Shown here: in pieces, positions 11,824-23,284 of the stretch
Numbering within the stretch: position 1 is the first letter of the stretch
Layout: each line of letters starts with the position of its first letter
Assembly (NCBI GenBank): GCA_035771175.1
Contig: CM069611.1
Location: 16,172,866 to 16,236,865 of the forward strand
Reading direction: 5' to 3'
Source: Paratinospora sagittata
Lineage: Eukaryota; Streptophyta; Magnoliopsida; Ranunculales; Menispermaceae
DNA length: 64,000 nt
Position numbers and translations under genes: made by a program
The notes under the pieces: model-generated
The model's database searches: none
Seen by the model: the letters and a program-made list of their open reading frames with translations, nothing else
What the model was told of the DNA's origin: nothing

Positions 11824-12091
11824 TAATGCTCACCTTTATATGGGGGAGATATGTTTCATGCTACTTTACTCTTTTTGATATTTCAAAAGTAGGAGAAAGT
11901 ACTATCATTGAAGCATCATAAACTCAGGGGGAGTTTATCACTGAGGGGGAGTCTTAGTGATATTTTATGTATATTCCTTGGTAATACACTCATATCATAT
12001 GAAACAAGGAACATTAGTACTACATCTCATGCATACATATATCATTTTATTAGCTTGTTTCAAAGCTTACAGTAATGCGTTTGAAATCATC
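11824..12091 (+). other. 3' untranslated region of copia B
   Basis: Short non-coding stretch between the end of RNase H and the polypurine tract. It contains several G-rich words (CAGGGGGAGTTTATCACTGA, GGGGGAGAT) that recur at the matching position of copia C (25630-25839). Confidence 0.6.
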
Positions 12092-12105
12092 AAAAAGGGG
12101 GAGAT
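12092..12105 (+). other. Polypurine tract of copia B
   Basis: AAAAAGGGGGAGAT lies directly against the LTR start TGTTGAACC. This is the expected primer site for plus-strand DNA synthesis. Confidence 0.8.
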
Positions 12106-14097
12106 TGTTGAACCAATTATCCTCATGTCCCTTACGAGAATATGTCCCTATTATGAAAGATTTTGATAATTACAAAACTACATTTTGTTTATGATATTAC
12201 TGCACATATGGCATATCTAATCTCACTTGAAGGTTTCAAAGATTCAATAATGCATGACGAATGTATTAAAAGATCTTCTTGAAGACCATGATCGTTTGAA
12301 GATGTTTAGTTGTATAATTAGATTATGATAAGTTGTAGGACCTTCTTTGTCATGTGATTCAGCAATATGCATGTCTGCATGTTTTAATCTATTGGTTGCA
12401 TATTCGATTTAATTCAACTACATTGTGTTTTATCGAGCTTTAATCGAGAAATCAAAAATCATTTTTATAGAGTCTTTCAGGACACTAATGTTTTAGCAGT
12501 GCCCTCCTGGACTTGATAAGTCAGAACGCTGATAAAATATTATGAAGCTCAAGGTTGAATTGAACTGATTAATAAGGACGCTTATTTGTTAGTAGTAACC
12601 TTTCTTTTTATCAACCTTTGAGAATGTTAGGACGCTGACTTAGTTTCAGCTCGCTAAAAGTTCTTTTTGTCTTTAAGTGAGTTCTATCTTCAAGGACGCT
12701 GATAAGTTATAAGTTGAATAAATTGTCAGGACGCTACTTGTGTAGGAGCTCCCTCATTTTTAGAGTCAACTTAAATAACTTTCAGGACACTTACCGTCCG
12801 TCAGCGCACTTAACATTGTTTTAAAACTATTTTTAAAAGTTCAGGACGCTTACTTATGAGTAGCGCCCTCGTGTGTCAAATGTTTTAAAACAAAGTAGGA
12901 CGCTTACTGCGAAGTAGCGCCCTCACGATTTGAGTCGTTCAATTGTCAAAGTAAGCCAGGATAATTACTATTTGGTAGTGCCCTTACTTCATTGTTCAGT
13001 AGGACGCTGATGTTCTTTGAGCGCTCTCAAAGGAACAAAACGACAGAAAAGATATTTTTGTTGTTCTGACATTACAGCTATTTCTGTTAACTTTTTCAGA
13101 AATGTACGAATACTTTTTAGAACTTTTCAGAATCGTACAACTTTTTTAGAACTTTTTAAACATTCTAAAACTTCGTCAGAACATTCCTCTTTCATGAAAG
13201 GATCAGATGATTCAGGTGCTATCGTCGTAATATGCATTAAGCTGAATCGATTCATTTCGGGAAAGAATGTTAACGTTATATTTGAAATAACCTAAAGCGC
13301 CAAAATTATCAAGTCCATTGCACCTTTGTTATTCCTATATATATACGTGTTGCCTTAGAGTAGAAAAAACAAGGAATGAAATACGAAACTGATATTCATT
13401 AAAAACATATTAACAGTTTTCGTTTGTGTTATACACTTTTTGAAAGTTAGTCTTCTTTCACTTGTACTTAATCTTACGATCTTTTGAAAGAAAAACTCAA
13501 AGTCTTCTAGGTTGATTGATCTTCATCTTTATTATTTCGAAAACCAACTGAAGAAGACAAAAGTTCTTTGAACTTGCTTTCAGTATAAACTTCATCATAC
13601 ATATTCTGTTGAATCTGTGATCATAGAAGGTTCAATCCAAAGCTTTGTAAGTATCACTTTGATTATGAGTAAAGGGAATCATATCTCATCTTGTATTCAG
13701 TTTGTGGTGACTGGTAAGTCACTGAGTTAGAGCAAGGGTTGCTCAAAGTTGTAAACGGTCTTCTCACACCAGTAAGTAGAGAATAGGTTCTCTCTCACCT
13801 GTAAGTAGAAAATAGGTCCTCTCACACCCGTAAGTTGAGAACATGTACTGGTTTGATCTTCACTCGTAAGAAGGTCCATAGTAGAGTTTGAACAAATCTT
13901 AACTGAGGAGGTTAGGTAGTGATGAAGGCGCGACCGAACCACTATAAATCTTGCTTGCATTGTCTCATTTACAATTGTTGTATTTGATTGCTATACATTG
14001 ATTGCTATGCTTTCATTATTCCGCATAATTTTAAGAAAGGTTAAAATCTGCTAACTGTCCAATTCACCCCCCCCTCTTGGACATATCTGGGCCAACA
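12106..14097 (+). mobile_element. 3' LTR of copia B
   Basis: Runs from TGTTGAACCAATTATCC to GGGCCAACA, 1992 bp, with the PPT at its left edge. It is the only copia-type LTR here in plus orientation. Hairpin units such as AGGACGCTTACTGCG...AGTAGCGCCCTC occur at about 12640-13020, and mini-units with CACCAGTAAGTAGAGAA / CACCTGTAAGTAGAAAA at 13730-13870. A palindromic AACTGAGGAGGTTAGGTAGTG block is followed by the TATA box at 13943. The left LTR of copia A is its inverted counterpart, so the two face each other across about 1.1 kb. Confidence 0.85.
13943..13949 (+). promoter_or_regulatory. TATA box of the copia-type LTR
   Basis: TATAAAT within GAACCACTATAAATC, about 150 bp from the LTR end. The same word with GCCGAACCAC in front is present, in minus orientation, in most sister LTRs (for example 17507-17513 and about 20638). 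This points to a conserved Pol II core promoter with a short R-U5. Transcription starts were not observable. Confidence 0.6.
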
Positions 14098-14829
14098 AAC
14101 ATGTCATGATTACCATTAAGCACATTGAGAAATAGTTTGAAATATTCATAGGCTTTAAAAGTTTTGAAATAATAGTGTAGCCGAGAATCAGAAGTTTATA
14201 TATATATGGCATTTAGACATAAGAGATGAGAATGAATTGCCAAAAGGTGAATTCGTAAAGAATTTTAGGCATGGGAAATCATTCTCCTAGTGTTTGGGAT
14301 AAATATAAGTTTGATAATCAATCCAAGCCAAATATCAAATATGCTTTATCATTTGTGAAAAATCAAGCACAAGCATACATTGAGATTCATAGCATAAGCA
14401 AAAAGATTTATGATTAACCAAGCCTAGCTATCATGATTCTACTAAGATGCAAGATATAAATTTGAAGAGCATGGCATCTATTAGATGTCAAACTCACAAA
14501 AAGTTGATGCATACAAGGTTTAAGATTCAAGAACAACATCAATGTCATGTGAAAAAGGAAAATAATGAACTTTCCATAATTTTGGCATATGAAGATATAT
14601 CAGATGAAGCATAAAGTCGAAAGATGAGTGTATGCTAACTTTCATATAGATCATCCAAGCAATAACATATATTCATTTTCATATACTAGGCACATAATTT
14701 TGATTGAAGCATAGCCTAGATTGTTTGATTCTAATGAAAAACAATTTTGAAGAGTATGCACTCATTAGAAATCAAATATTCAAGAATTTGATGCTTATAT
14801 GATTCAAGATGAAGATAGTGCATCAAAGT
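14098..14829. other. Non-coding, AT-rich DNA
   Basis: No ORF or repeat edge is visible. Composition resembles the stretch at 15383-16400, and both may be parts of one non-coding region into which the foldback element inserted. Confidence 0.4.
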
Positions 14830-14834
14830 CAAAT

Positions 14835-15377
14835 TGTCACACCCTGGGTTGCACAGCGTGCCCCCTACCCAGGTGCGGGCGCACCACCGCAGTGGAGAAC
14901 GCCTAGCCATTATATATCCACAGTATTGTCTTCATTGGGGTCCACAGAACACTGCACGCACCCAACGACCTTTGTCCTTTCCCTATGCAGAACACTGCAC
15001 AGTCCAGGGGCCTCCCCCAAGTTCGAACTCGCAACCTCTTCCTCATAAGGTTAGATTTCGCAACTTGAGTACCCATTGAGCCATTGAGCCAATGACTCAA
15101 TGGGTACTCAAGTTGCGAAATCTAATCAATGGCTCAATGGGTACTCAAGTTGCGAAATCTAACCTTATGAGGAAGAGGTTGCGAGTTCGAACTTGGGGGA
15201 GGCCCCTGGACTGTGCAGTGTTCTGCATAGGGAAAGGACAAAGGTCGTTGGGTGCGTGCAGTGTTCTGTGGACCCCAATGAAGACAATACTGTGGATATA
15301 TAATGGCTAGGCGTTCTCCACTGCGGTGGTGCGCCCGCACCTGGGTTGGGGGCACGCTGTGCAACCCGGGTGTGACA
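14835..15377. mobile_element. Foldback element: inverted pair of tRNA-SINE-like arms
   Basis: The left arm (14835 to about 15083) and right arm (about 15124-15377) are near-perfect inverted copies of about 250 bp. Each has an outer end TGTCACACCC / GGGTGTGACA. The centre holds an extra partial copy of the arm start. Each arm, read outwards from the centre, has an A-box-like TGGCTCAATGGG and, about 50 bp on, a B-box-like GGTTGCGAGTTCGAAC. This is the pattern of a tRNA-derived SINE with its Pol III promoter. The unit is flanked by the perfect repeat CAAAT (14830-14834 and 15378-15382). Mirror-image reading frames on both strands are by-products of the inverted repeat, not genes. Confidence 0.75.
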
Positions 15378-15382
15378 CAAAT

Positions 15383-16407
15383 ACTCATGAAAAGAGAATG
15401 CCAAAAGATGACAAATACGAGTATAGGCAATTTTCTTTTCAAGATATATAGGCGTATGATATGTAGTTGTGTACATGGTCTATTGAATTGTGTATACATG
15501 AGTCATGCATAGATATAGTTGCACAAGTTTAAAACAAACATGATCATGATATAAACTAGCATAGTCAAGATATGAAAGGTAAGTAATCTAAGACCTAGCT
15601 ATATGATTTTCTTTGATACCAAATAGGATGATATAAATATTTATATAGCATTGTTTAATCCATATCATCACATCAATTGAGTATAAAGATATCATACAAA
15701 CATTCATATTAGAAACATTTAATATTGATAAGCATGAATGATATACAAGATTAAGTACAACACATTCATCAAACTATTTAAGTCATGTCCTCTATCAGAA
15801 CTGTGAAACATAGAGATATAATCATAGAAATTTCACACCATAGGTACTACTGAATAAAGGACTGTGCAATACCTAGCATGATCGATATTATATCGATACC
15901 AAAGATATGTAAATAAGATATGAGCATCTATGCATAGTTATTTTAGAGAACAAACACGTCAATATGATCAGCTTACGTTCAAGTTACATTTGCTAAGCTA
16001 GATAGGCAGGATGTATGGTGAGTGAGCAACTAAAGACCAGTTATCATTAGTATGATGACAAATAATCATGTCTATGTAAGTGAAATGGTTATGTATCAGA
16101 GATGGAATAATTTCACAGACATAGAATCAAGCACAATAAAGAAGCATAATCAAAACATATTAATAGTTGTAACTAAGCAGTGAAATGTGTGCAAGATATG
16201 TAGGTAAAACAGATGATTAAACAGAACGTTTACACACAAATCTAGTCATAAGATAATCATCTTATGATAAATTATGCTTTAAACATTGATCAAAAAGGTG
16301 TTATGAGGATGTTTAAACAAAACTTTAAACAAAACAAAAAATTGTTGAAGCTAAAACATAGCTTGGTAGGGTGGGGTTTGGTAAGGTAGAGCAGCAGAGA
16401 GAAGTTC
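15383..16407. other. Non-coding, AT-rich DNA
   Basis: No recognisable gene, LTR edge or polypurine tract. If the element with its PBS at 17392-17403 is intact on this side, this would be its 3' non-coding region, but nothing in the sequence proves it. Confidence 0.35.
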
Positions 16408-16983
16408 TTAAATATTTCTTGGAGCGTCCGGAGTAGAGTCATCGTCGTCGAGGTGAGAGTCAGAACTTCCCATGGAAGCTTTAGGTCCTGCAAACCTAGG
16501 AAGTCGCGGAGCAATAAGGACGTCAATCCCCTTTTTCTCTACGAAAGCTAGCACTGGACCGAGCCGTTTTATCTGGCTCATTGTGTACACAGTGCACTCG
16601 CGGATGATCTTTTTTATCTCTGCGTGAGACTTCTCAGTCTGCTGGAGAAGAGTCATCATCAGATTCCTCTGATGTTTCGCCATGCTATCAAGTTTTTTCA
16701 TCCGATTTTCATGCTCGCTTAGCATGTTCAACAAGACCTGAAAACTGGAAGAAATGGAATCACTCAATTTGGCAAATTGATCCTTAAGAAGAGATGCAGC
16801 ACGAGAAGGTGGCATATGCTCTTCTGAAAGGAGTGGAGATGCATGTTATATCCTAGAAAATGTTTTCCTGGAGAGTTCTTCATCAAATTTATCTGGGGAA
16901 GACAATGATAGAGAGAAATCACTAGAAGAAGAAGATGGATCTTCTCTAGCTCTTTTCTTGGATGCAAGGGTTTTAGCTGCCAT
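16408..16983 (-). pseudogene. Unknown coiled-coil ORF of a non-autonomous copia-type element
   Basis: From the start at 16983 the frame reads MAAKTLASKKRAREDPSSSS, a basic nuclear-localisation-like stretch and a Ser-rich, acidic segment. A single in-frame TAA at 16846-16848 follows, and then the same frame continues to 16408. The second part has long heptad-like helices (SFQVLLNMLSEHENRMKKLD and QTEKSHAEIKKIIRE) and a C-terminus rich in Asp (HLDDDDSTPD). I see no retroviral domain: no CCHC, protease, integrase or RT. It sits about 410 bp downstream of the tRNA-Met PBS, where gag would normally start, so it may be a gag substitute or captured ORF. I do not recognise the family. Confidence 0.5.
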
Positions 16984-17391
16984 TGGGGTCTTGGAGTAGG
17001 TAGTAAGACGAAGAAGAAGAATACGGAACAATTTCACACTCAGGGTAGAAAGTAAAATGAGAGGGAAACGCATGGAACAATTAAAAGGCATCGAAATAGG
17101 GTTTGCATTAAATGCATGAGTGACATAATGTCCTGCGTTGTCATAAATAATGATTAAATAAAAGAATTGTTAAAAATTAAAGGAGATAGCTATGCCTAGG
17201 TGTTCATGTTTTCTAGAGTTTGAAAAGATTTTAAGAACTTTAACTTAAGGCGGTTACAACAGAGTGACAGAGTGACTTCTAAGGATTTTCTATCTTTCGA
17301 CACGAAACACAAAATAACAAAGACGAATCCTATACGATTTGACCAAAAGGATCTTCACTCTAGGTGGTTTGACCAAAAATTCAGAGAACCC
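16984..17391 (-). other. Leader between PBS and the coiled-coil ORF
   Basis: Non-coding on the element strand, apart from an upstream extension of the ORF frame (from 17091) that is rich in Leu and is more likely untranslated leader. It connects the PBS with the ORF at 16408-16983. Confidence 0.4.
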
Positions 17392-17403
17392 GCTCTGATA
17401 CCA
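17392..17403 (-). other. Primer binding site (initiator tRNA-Met)
   Basis: The minus strand reads TGGTATCAGAGC two bases inside the LTR edge at 17406. It marks the LTR 17406-19721 as a 5' LTR of a minus-strand element whose interior lies to the left. Confidence 0.85.
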
Positions 17404-17405
17404 CA

Positions 17406-19721
17406 TGTTGGTGCACCCAAGAGGGGGTGAATTGGGTGTATTGGTACATTGGAATAAAATGCACATAGTAACCATAAAGTAAAATGCATAAGTAAAACAC
17501 ACTAGGATTTATAGTGGTTCGGCCGTGCCTACATCCACTACCTAATCTCTCGATTAGGAGTTCCTTAATCCACTAATTGATTCTCTTACGAGTGAGAACC
17601 AAACTGTTACACTTTTCCTTTTATAGGTTCAAGTCAAGCCTATCCTTTTGCGGGCTAAGGCTGAACCGCATTTTCTTTTTTCGGGCTGAGAAAAAACCAT
17701 GTCCCTTTTACGGGATAAGGAAGAACCATTTCTCTTTTACATGTTCAGAGATAACCTATTTTTTTCCAGGTTGAGGACGAACCTTCCCTTTTACTGGCTG
17801 AGGAAGAACAATGATCCTCTTGCTAGCTAAGGAACAACCGTGATCCTTTTACGGGATAAGGAACAATCGCAATCTTATTTACAGGTGAGGATAAACCTTA
17901 ACATGATTTCAACCTTGAAATCATTAAGTGAACTACATTCACTTGTCTTGGTTATTTCATTCCCGAAACTTACCAGCATACCATATTACAATAATAATGT
18001 TGGTTCTAACTGAGTAGAACACTTTTGCGATTAAGCTCGAATTTATAGCATTACAAAGATATAAACATGAATGCGTAATGCTAGGAGAAATACTCTTACA
18101 GTCCTTTACCTTTCAATGTTTGGTATTGCTCAAGTGCAGTTTTGAAAAGTGTGAATGATGTGTCATTTAAATCAGTTGACTGCTTCTTCGAAAACTCCTT
18201 GATACCATCATAACATTGAAGTTGAAAATGCAGGACTAGCGTAAGAACATAAACTCATAAAGTTCTCCAAATAGATAAAACATATGAATGTTTTAATAAA
18301 CGTGAAAACTTATGGTTTAGTATTCAGTAGTTAGTATAACTACTATTATAGTTCAATACAGTTCTAGGATATGAAATCAAGTACAACTGTATCTCACGAA
18401 CTATCTCTTAAATTCCTTGATCAGCCAGATTGATGTTAAGAATAAATTCAAGCTGAGAATTTGAGTAGAAACCAGTTGTGTATAATTCAAATAGATTTTC
18501 ATACAAAAAATATAATTTAAGCTTAGTATGAAAATCTTTTGAACAAGTAAAGTATCAGTGAAAAATATTTTGACAAACTAGAACAATTGAAAACTTTTGA
18601 GAGTAAGATTGGAAGATGACTAACCTACAAATTTTTTTGGCACAATAAAAATTATTGACAATTTGTTTGATACAAAGTATTAATATTTATAAACTTAGTA
18701 GGAAATAGTTGTTAGACATTTGAATTTAATATTCAAAGTGAACATTTACGCTTAACAGCTAGAATGTTTCACAAAAATTGCAACTGCACATTTTATGAAC
18801 ATTCTGGTTCTTTTCAAATAGCATGAATAAGGAATATTTCAGAAATCTTGATTCATGCATCAAAGAAATCTTTGATAAATCTGAAAAGGATTATGTGCAA
18901 AGATCCATTCTGAAAAGTGATATGAAAGAGTGTACGTGTCAGAATAGTGACAGTGTTGAGAGTGTCCTGATTTCCTAATTAGCATCTTGACGCACAATAT
19001 CAACTTTGTTGTTTTGTTCCTTGATGGCGCTCATGAAGCATAAGCATCCTGTTGAACAGTGAAGTGAGGGCACTACTAAATAGTAAGTGTCCTTACTTGC
19101 TTTGCGATAAAAACAACTAAGTCATGAGGGCACTAATAAATAGTTAGCGTCCTGCTTTGTCTTAAAACATTTAAGTACATGAGGGCGATACTTCCTAGTA
19201 AGCGTCCTACCTTTTAAAATACAAAACACAAGGGCGCTATGACTATGTAAGCATCCTAACATTTAAAAACATTTGAAAACGATACTAAGTGCGCTGAAGG
19301 AGAATCAACGTCCTGAAAGTTATTAAGTTGGTTCTTAAGATGAGGGTGCTCCTATTGAGGCAACGTCCTGATAATTTTTCCAACTTATAACCATCAGCGT
19401 CCTCAAAGATGAACTCTTTGAAGAACTTAGACTTTTATAGACCTTTCAGGGAGCTGGTACTCAATCAGTGTCCTAACAACTTCAAAGGTTGACTTTGAGT
19501 TGAATGTCGTGAACGTTGGTCATGAATTTCTTGATCAAGTCGTTCTTCATATAATGTGATCTTGAATTCCTTGATCGAATCGTTCTTTAGCTTTTTTCTT
19601 TCTGGAGGTGCTTAGATATACTCATGATTGAAGCTCGTTAGCACCGAAAAATATTTTGTTTGTAAGCATCAAAATATACTTCATCAAGAACGTGCTAAGT
19701 GATGAATCGCTTAGGCCAACA
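17406..19721 (-). mobile_element. 5' LTR of the coiled-coil-ORF element
   Basis: In minus orientation it runs from TGTTGGCCTAAGC (19721) to GTGCACCAACA (17406), 2316 bp. It has the TATA box at 17507-17513 and a tandem array of palindromic mini-units (for example TCCTTTTACGGGATAAGGA) at 17570-17900. Hairpin units AGGGCGCT...AGCGTCCT lie at 19020-19480. The right edge abuts the codons for the protease motif of copia C, so this element inserted in copia C just upstream of protease. Confidence 0.8.
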
Positions 19722-20498
19722 ATATGGTATCTTGACAGCGGCTGCTCAAGGCATATGACTGGAGATAAGTCTAAATTTTTTAGCCTTAAAAAGAAGAAAG
19801 GGGGAAAAGTCACCTTCGGAGACGTCAACAAAGGTGATATTGAAGGCATCAGAACCATTATTAATGATTTTCTATCCATATCTGATGTACTTTATTTTAA
19901 AGGGCTGAAGCGTAATCTCTTGATCATAAGTCAATTATGTGACAAGGGCTATGACATTTCATTTGAAGCAAATAGGTGCATTGTCAAGCATGTAGATAAA
20001 ACTATTGCATTCATGGCATTTAGACTTAAAAATGTGTATTGCATAAATCTTAATGACATGAAGAAACAAAATGTAACATGTTTAAGTGCTATTTCTTGTA
20101 GTGATGCATTGCTTTGGCATAGGAGATTAGCTCATGTTAGTATGGACAACATATCTAGAATTGTAAAACATGATCTTGCCAGAGGTATTCAAAAAGGAAC
20201 TTATTCAAACAACAAGGTGTGTGAACCATGTCAATTGGGTAAGCAAGCATACCCAATCATCCTTTAAGAGCAAGAGGCATCAATCTACCTCTTAAGCTCT
20301 CGAACTAATTCACATGGATCTTTTTGGACCAACTAAAACCCAAAGCTTAGGTGGCAAATCTTATATATTTGGGATTTTTGATGACTTTACTTGATTCAGT
20401 TGGGTATTTCTATTAGCTCATAAATCTGATGCATGTGAAGTGTTTATAAAATTCTGTAAAAGAGTTGAAAATGAAAAAGTTTATAAAATCAACACAAT
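19722..20498 (+). pseudogene. pol: Copia C: protease, GAG-pre-integrase and N-terminal integrase, broken
   Basis: The frame opens directly after the LTR edge with WYLDSGCSRHMTGDKSKF, the copia retropepsin active site (Asp-Ser-Gly). It continues with the ISDVLYFKGLKRNLLIISQL segment typical after protease. LLWHRRLAHVSMDNISRIVK plus CEPCQLGKQ supply the His-His-Cys-Cys zinc finger of the GAG-pre-integrase/integrase N-terminus. After a stop near 20265 the integrase core begins (MDLFGPTKTQSLGGKSYIFG and a DDFT segment). A CGA-to-TGA stop lies at 20392-20394. Integrase joins element cDNA to the chromosome. Gag is missing on the left, and the core is cut at 20498 by a solo LTR and resumes at 23285. 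Confidence 0.85.
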
Positions 20499-23284
20499 TG
20501 TTGGTGCAACCAAGAGGGGGGGTGAATTAGGAGATGGTCAAAACTTTTCCAATGACTTAGTGATATACATGGGTACATTGGAATTAAATGCACATAGTAA
20601 TCGTAAAGTAAAATCCATAGAATAAAGAACACTACGATTTATAGTGGTTCGGCCAAGCCTACATCCACTAACTAATCTCCCGATTAGGATTTTCTCAATC
20701 CACTAACTGATTCTCTTGTGGGTGAGAACCAAACTGTTACAACTGCCTTTTTACAGGTTAAAGGCAAACCTATCCTTTTACGGGCTAAGGATGAACCGGT
20801 TCTCTTTTATTGGTTCAGAGATAACCTATCCTTTTACAGGTTAAGGATGAACCTTTCCTTTTACAGGATAAGGAAGAATCGTGATCCTTTTATGGGATGT
20901 GGAGCAACCGTTTTCCTTTTTCCAAGCTAAGGAAGAACCCATGTTCCTTTTACGGGATAAGGAAGAACCGTTATCCTATTTCAGCCCTTGAAATCATTAA
21001 GTGAACCACGTTCACTTGTCCTAGTTGTTTTATTCCGAAACACACCAACATACCACAATTACAATAATGTTGGTTTTAACAAAGTAGAACACTTTACCAT
21101 TAAGCTCATTACATAGCATTACAAAGATATATATATTTGAATATGTAATGCTAAGAGAAGATACACTTACAGTCCTTTACCTTTCAATGTTTGGTATTGC
21201 TCAAGTGCATTTTTGAAAAGCGTGAATGATATGTCATTTGAATCAAATGAATGCTTCTTCGAAAACATTATGATACCATTAAAACATTGAAGTTGAAAAT
21301 GCAAGACCAGTGCAAAGACAAACACAAAAGGTTTTCAAAATAGATAAATATATAAGCGTGAAAACTTCTGGTTCAGTATTCAGTAGTTAACACAACTACT
21401 GATATAATTTGATACAGTACTAAAGATATGAAATCAAGTACAACTGTATCTCTCGAGCTATCTCTTAAATTCTTTCATCAGCAAGACTGATATCAAGCAT
21501 AGATCCAGGCTGAGAATTTGAGTAAAAACCAGTTGTATCTAATTCAAATAGATTTTCAAAGATAGAATATAATTTAAGCTTAGTATGAAAATCTTTTGAA
21601 CAAATAAAGTGTCAATGAAAATACTTTGAAAACTATAACAATTGAAAACATTTTGAAAACGACTAACATTCAAAAAGTTTTTGGCACAATAAAAATTATC
21701 GGCAAGTTGTTTGATTTAAAGTGTTAGTATTTATAGACTTAGTTGGAGATAGTCGTTAGATACTTGAATTTAAAATTCAAGGGGAACGTTTACACACAAC
21801 GGCTAGAATGTTATACGAAAATAGCATCTGCGATTTTCACTAACATTATGGTTCTTTTTAGATAGCATGAATAAGGAAAATTTTAGGAAACATGATTCAT
21901 GCATTAGAGAAAATCTCTGATCAATATAAAAAGGTTTTTGTGCGAAGATCCGTCTGAAAAGTAGACTGAAATAGTGTACGTGTCAGAACAGTGACAATTG
22001 TTGAATTAGCGTCTTGATTTCCTAATTAGCGTCCTGACACATAAGATCAACTTTGTCGTTTTGTTTCTTGAGGGTGCTCATTATGTATAAGTGTCCTGCT
22101 AAACACTTAAGTGAGGGCGCTACTAACTCGTAAGTGTCCTAACTTTCTTTGCGACAGAAATGACTCAACTTTGAGGGCGCTAATGCACAATTAGCGTTCT
22201 GCTTTATTTTAAATGCATTTGGACACATGAGGGCACTACTTTTGGGTAAGCGTTTTACCTTTTAAATACATAAAACATAAGGGCGCTACAACTCGTAAGC
22301 GTCCTAACATATTTAAAACAATTGAGAAACATTACTAAGTACGCTGAAGGACAATCAACGTCCTGAAAGTTATTTAGTTGGTTCCCAAAGATGAGGGTGC
22401 TTTTATCCAGGTAGCATCCTCATAGTTTATCCAACTTATAACTATCAGCGTCCTCATAAATATACTTTTTGAAGAACTTAGAAATCTTTCAGTAAGCTGA
22501 TGTTAAGTCAGCGTCCTGATAACTTCAAAGGTTGGCTAAAGGAATGCCGCTACTTACAAGTAAGTGTTCTGATGATTCAGTTCAAATCAATCTTGAATGT
22601 TATCAGTGTCGCAATGAGTCATCAACGTCCTGACTTATCAATTTCAAGAGAGCGCTGCTAAATCATTCGTTCCCTGAAAGACTCTTGAAAAACAATTTTT
22701 AATATTTGATTAAAACTCAATAAATATGATTAAAAACTCGGTAAAGTTCAAATCAAATAGAAAATTAAATCATTTGAAATACCATGGAGTGTATGATCAA
22801 AACATGCAAATTTGAAAAACTTATGCAAATGATTTGTGCATGACTTTGAAAAATGTTTGAGCAATATCGATTAGAGAAACATATACCTTAAATACTTTGT
22901 GTATTTCTCATAATTCTCATAATCTTTAATCCAACTCTTCATTATGAGATCTTCAATGTGAACGTCGTGCTTGAGTTGAATTTCATGAATGTTGATCGAA
23001 TGATGTAGTCTTGAAGCACTTGAACGAACCGTTCTTCGTGAAATATGATCTTGAAATCAAAATATGATCTTTGAAGTCCTTGATTGAAACAATCTTAACC
23101 GTCTGATATAATCTTGAATTCCTTGATCGAATTGTTCTTTGGCCTTTTGCTTTCCTGAGGTGCTGAGATAAGTTCTTGATTGAAGTTCATTAGCACCAAA
23201 AAAGTGTTTTGTTTGTGATCATCAAAATATACTTCATCAAGTATACTTAGGGGCGTGGAAAGTGATGAACTGCTTAGGTTAACA
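20499..23284 (-). mobile_element. Copia-type solo LTR inside copia C integrase
   Basis: A 2786-bp LTR in minus orientation (TGTTAACCTAAGC at 23284 to GTTGCACCAACA at 20499), with no PBS or PPT next to it. Flanks are ACAAT (20494-20498) and ATAAT (23285-23289), a 5-bp target duplication with one change. Removing the LTR and one repeat restores the integrase frame across the junction, which proves it was an insertion. It carries a clear mini-unit array at 20700-20970 and at least eight hairpin units at 22060-22640. Confidence 0.9.

Noticed and set aside
15124..15200. Possible tRNA gene from A-box and B-box-like words
   Set aside because: No cloverleaf can be formed: the acceptor stem and anticodon arm are missing. 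A tRNA-derived SINE arm explains the words.
14809..15499. Mirror-image reading frames of 65-121 codons on both strands
   Set aside because: They arise from the inverted repeat at 14835-15377 being open in several frames. The same peptide appears on both strands, and there is no protein-like conservation.
20700..20970. CRISPR-like array of short regular repeats
   Set aside because: The units are degenerate palindromes without unique spacers, lie inside a plant LTR and recur in sister LTRs.
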